Assembly: GCA_913051655.1 (NCBI GenBank) | Contig: CAJXHI010000027.1 | Span: forward strand, 1 to 33,686 | Source: an uncultured Alphaproteobacteria bacterium | GTDB lineage: Bacteria > Pseudomonadota > Alphaproteobacteria > Rhodobacterales > Rhodobacteraceae | DNA: 33,686 bases | Direction: 5' to 3' | Part shown: in pieces, positions 32,210-33,686 of the stretch | Layout: each line of letters begins with the position of its first letter | Position numbering within the stretch: the stretch's first letter is position 1 | The notes under the pieces: model-generated | Seen by the model: the letters and a program-made list of their open reading frames with translations, nothing else | Told to the model about the DNA's origin: nothing | The model's database searches: none | Translations under genes and position numbers: made by a program

Positions 32210-33540
32210 CATACTTCTACCAATCCCAACGCGCGATGCGTGCTATGCGACAGGCCGCGCTGCAACGTGGCGTGATAGGAGTTTTGGATGTTGGCAGCAC
32301 GAAGGTAAGCTGCCTTATTTTGAAATTCGACGGTGTGGCCTATAAGGAATCGGCCGACGGTGTTGGACCACTTGCAGGACAATCTGGATTTCGCGTGATT
32401 GGATCGTCGACAACGCGATCGCGTGGGATCGGTTTTGGTGAAATACTTTCCATGCAAGAGGCTGAACGCGCAATTCGTACCGCGCTTCAGTCTGCTCAAA
32501 AATTGGCAAATATGCGTGTAGACCATTTATTTGCTTGTTTTTCAGGAGGACGTCCACGTTCTTATGGTCTGGCAGGAGATGTGCGAGTAGACGAACAAAC
32601 CGTGTCGGAAAATGATATAGCTCGCGTGTTAAGCGCATGTGACGTACCAGAATATGGTGAAGGGCGCGAAGTGCTGCATGCACAACCTGTCAATTTTGCG
32701 CTTGATCATCGCAGCGGCCTTTTGGATCCGCGGGGTCAGATCGGTGAACATTTATCCGCAGACGTGCACATGGTTACTGTGGAAGAAAAAGTCATTCGTG
32801 ATTTAGCCTATTGTGTGAAACGTTGCGATCTGGAATTGGCGGGAGTCGCATCCTCATCTTACACTGCTGGAATTTCCTCGCTTGTTGAGGACGAGCAAGA
32901 ACTTGGCGCCGCCTGTATTGACATTGGCGGTGGGTCAACTGGCGTTTCAATATTTCTAAAAAAGCACATGATATATTGTGACTCAGTGCGCTTGGGCGGT
33001 GATAATGTGACACGCGACATATCCATGGGTTTGCAGGTTCCAGAGGTCACAGCAGAACGGATCAAAACCCGCAGTGGCGGGCTATTGGCAACAGGCATGG
33101 ACGATCGCGATATGATCGAAGTCGGCGGCGATACGGGAGATTGGGAACACGATCGCCGTTTGGTCAGTCGTACGGAATTGATAGGTATCATGCGTCCTCG
33201 CGTTGAAGAGATTCTAGAAGAGGTCCGCGCTCATTTGGATGCAGCAGGATTTGACCATCTGCCCAGTCAACAGATCGTCCTCACTGGAGGATCAAGTCAG
33301 ATTCCGGGCCTTGATGGACTTGCGTGTCGAATTCTGGGGCAACAAGTCCGGTTGGGTCGCCCGTTGCGGATCCATCGTCTGCCGCAGGCCTATTCCGGAC
33401 CAAGCAGTGCTTCACTGGTTGGCCTCGGCCTCTCTGCAGCCCATCCGCAAGATGAGTGGTGGGATTTTGAGATTCCCACAGAGCGTTATCCGACTCGGTC
33501 TATCAAGCGCGCTATGCGTTGGTTTAAGGAGAACTGGTAG
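32206..33540 (+). CDS. ftsA: Cell division protein FtsA
   Basis: An actin-like ATPase that tethers FtsZ to the membrane. In 444 residues it has phosphate-1 GVLDVGSTKVSCLIL (about 25-39), the SHS2-type 1C insertion, phosphate-2 CIDIGGGSTGVSIF (about 236-249) and the adenosine motif VLTGGSSQIPGLDGL (about 360-374). The C-terminal SIKRAMRWFKENW is a typical amphipathic membrane-targeting helix, so the protein is complete. It overlaps ftsQ by ATGA at 32206-32209. ftsZ is expected just beyond the window edge. Confidence 0.96.
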   Translation: MTYFYQSQRAMRAMRQAALQRGVIGVLDVGSTKVSCLILKFDGVAYKESADGVGPLAGQSGFRVIGSSTTRSRGIGFGEILSMQEAERAIRTALQSAQKLANMRVDHLFACFSGGRPRSYGLAGDVRVDEQTVSENDIARVLSACDVPEYGEGREVLHAQPVNFALDHRSGLLDPRGQIGEHLSADVHMVTVEEKVIRDLAYCVKRCDLELAGVASSSYTAGISSLVEDEQELGAACIDIGGGSTGVSIFLKKHMIYCDSVRLGGDNVTRDISMGLQVPEVTAERIKTRSGGLLATGMDDRDMIEVGGDTGDWEHDRRLVSRTELIGIMRPRVEEILEEVRAHLDAAGFDHLPSQQIVLTGGSSQIPGLDGLACRILGQQVRLGRPLRIHRLPQAYSGPSSASLVGLGLSAAHPQDEWWDFEIPTERYPTRSIKRAMRWFKENW

Positions 33541-33686
33541 CTAAACTTCGCCAAAATACCAAAGATAAAGCGTAGTTCAGCAAAATCCGTCTATATTTAG
33601 TATCGCGCATGCGTTTTTTACGTGACGCTGCGGCGGCGATTGTCTATAATATCTCTTAATTAAATCTAAAAAAGCCTAATGAGTGG
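33541..33686. other. Leader beyond ftsA, probable ftsZ upstream region
   Basis: 146 AT-rich bases with no gene start visible before the window ends. Given the murB-ddl-ftsQ-ftsA order, this is probably the promoter region of ftsZ. I cannot pick out a convincing -35/-10 pair. Confidence 0.35.

Noticed and set aside
1-33686. CRISPR array, prophage, insertion sequence or restriction system
   Set aside because: I saw no regularly spaced repeats, no terminal inverted repeats around a transposase, and no integrase, Cas, restriction or toxin-antitoxin signature in any frame.

Overview
The window looks like chromosomal DNA from a low-GC member of the Rhodobacteraceae (marine Roseobacter-type Alphaproteobacteria). 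The reasons are gene content and order: zwf-pgl-pgi; the yceD-rpmF-plsX-fabH-ihfA-merR run; erpA/dgt/argS/SPOR/nagZ/scpA/scpB; the long two-domain dCTP deaminase; an OlsB-type acyltransferase; a DksA with a degenerate zinc site; and the murB-ddl-ftsQ-ftsA block. GC looks to be in the high forties by eye. No sequence search was possible, so family assignments rest on motifs and recognised protein sequence.

Layout. 1-854: an AT-rich leader with a possible gene end at the left edge and a palindromic LacI-type operator candidate before zwf. 855-4602 (+): zwf, pgl, pgi, i.e. glucose-6-phosphate entry into the Entner-Doudoroff/pentose phosphate routes. 4679-6746 (-): a tight operon of a 54-residue membrane protein, a CoxE-like VWA protein and an M48 metalloprotease. 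6747-8050: 1.3 kb with no convincing intact gene but protein-like remnants, separating that operon from a MoxR ATPase (8051-8890, -). 9079-10709 (+): dksA and an FAD monooxygenase. 10980-14071 (-): an ABC-F ATPase, olsB and bamE. 14181-18839 (+): yceD, rpmF, plsX, fabH, ihfA and a MerR regulator. 18927-19003: tRNA-Pro(GGG). 19066-20157 (+): dcd. 20158-20731: gene-poor. 20732-27218 (-): dgt, argS, SPOR protein, nagZ, scpA, scpB. 27297-28460 (+): erpA and xth. 28461-29359: gene-poor with decayed coding sequence. 29360-33540 (+): murB, ddl, ftsQ, ftsA of the division/cell-wall cluster, running off toward an expected ftsZ.

Functionally this is a mostly housekeeping window: sugar catabolism, fatty acid/phospholipid start-up (PlsX, FabH), outer membrane assembly (BamE), nucleotide pool control (Dcd, Dgt), chromosome condensation (ScpA/ScpB), peptidoglycan recycling and synthesis (NagZ, MurB, Ddl) and divisome assembly (FtsQ, FtsA). 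I did not find a convincing new defence, mobile or biosynthetic system. The best leads are the MoxR/VWA/small-membrane-protein/M48 module interrupted by an eroded spacer, the operator before zwf, and three gene-poor zones lying where common Rhodobacteraceae gene order would lead one to expect other genes (tatABC after scpB, murC before murB).
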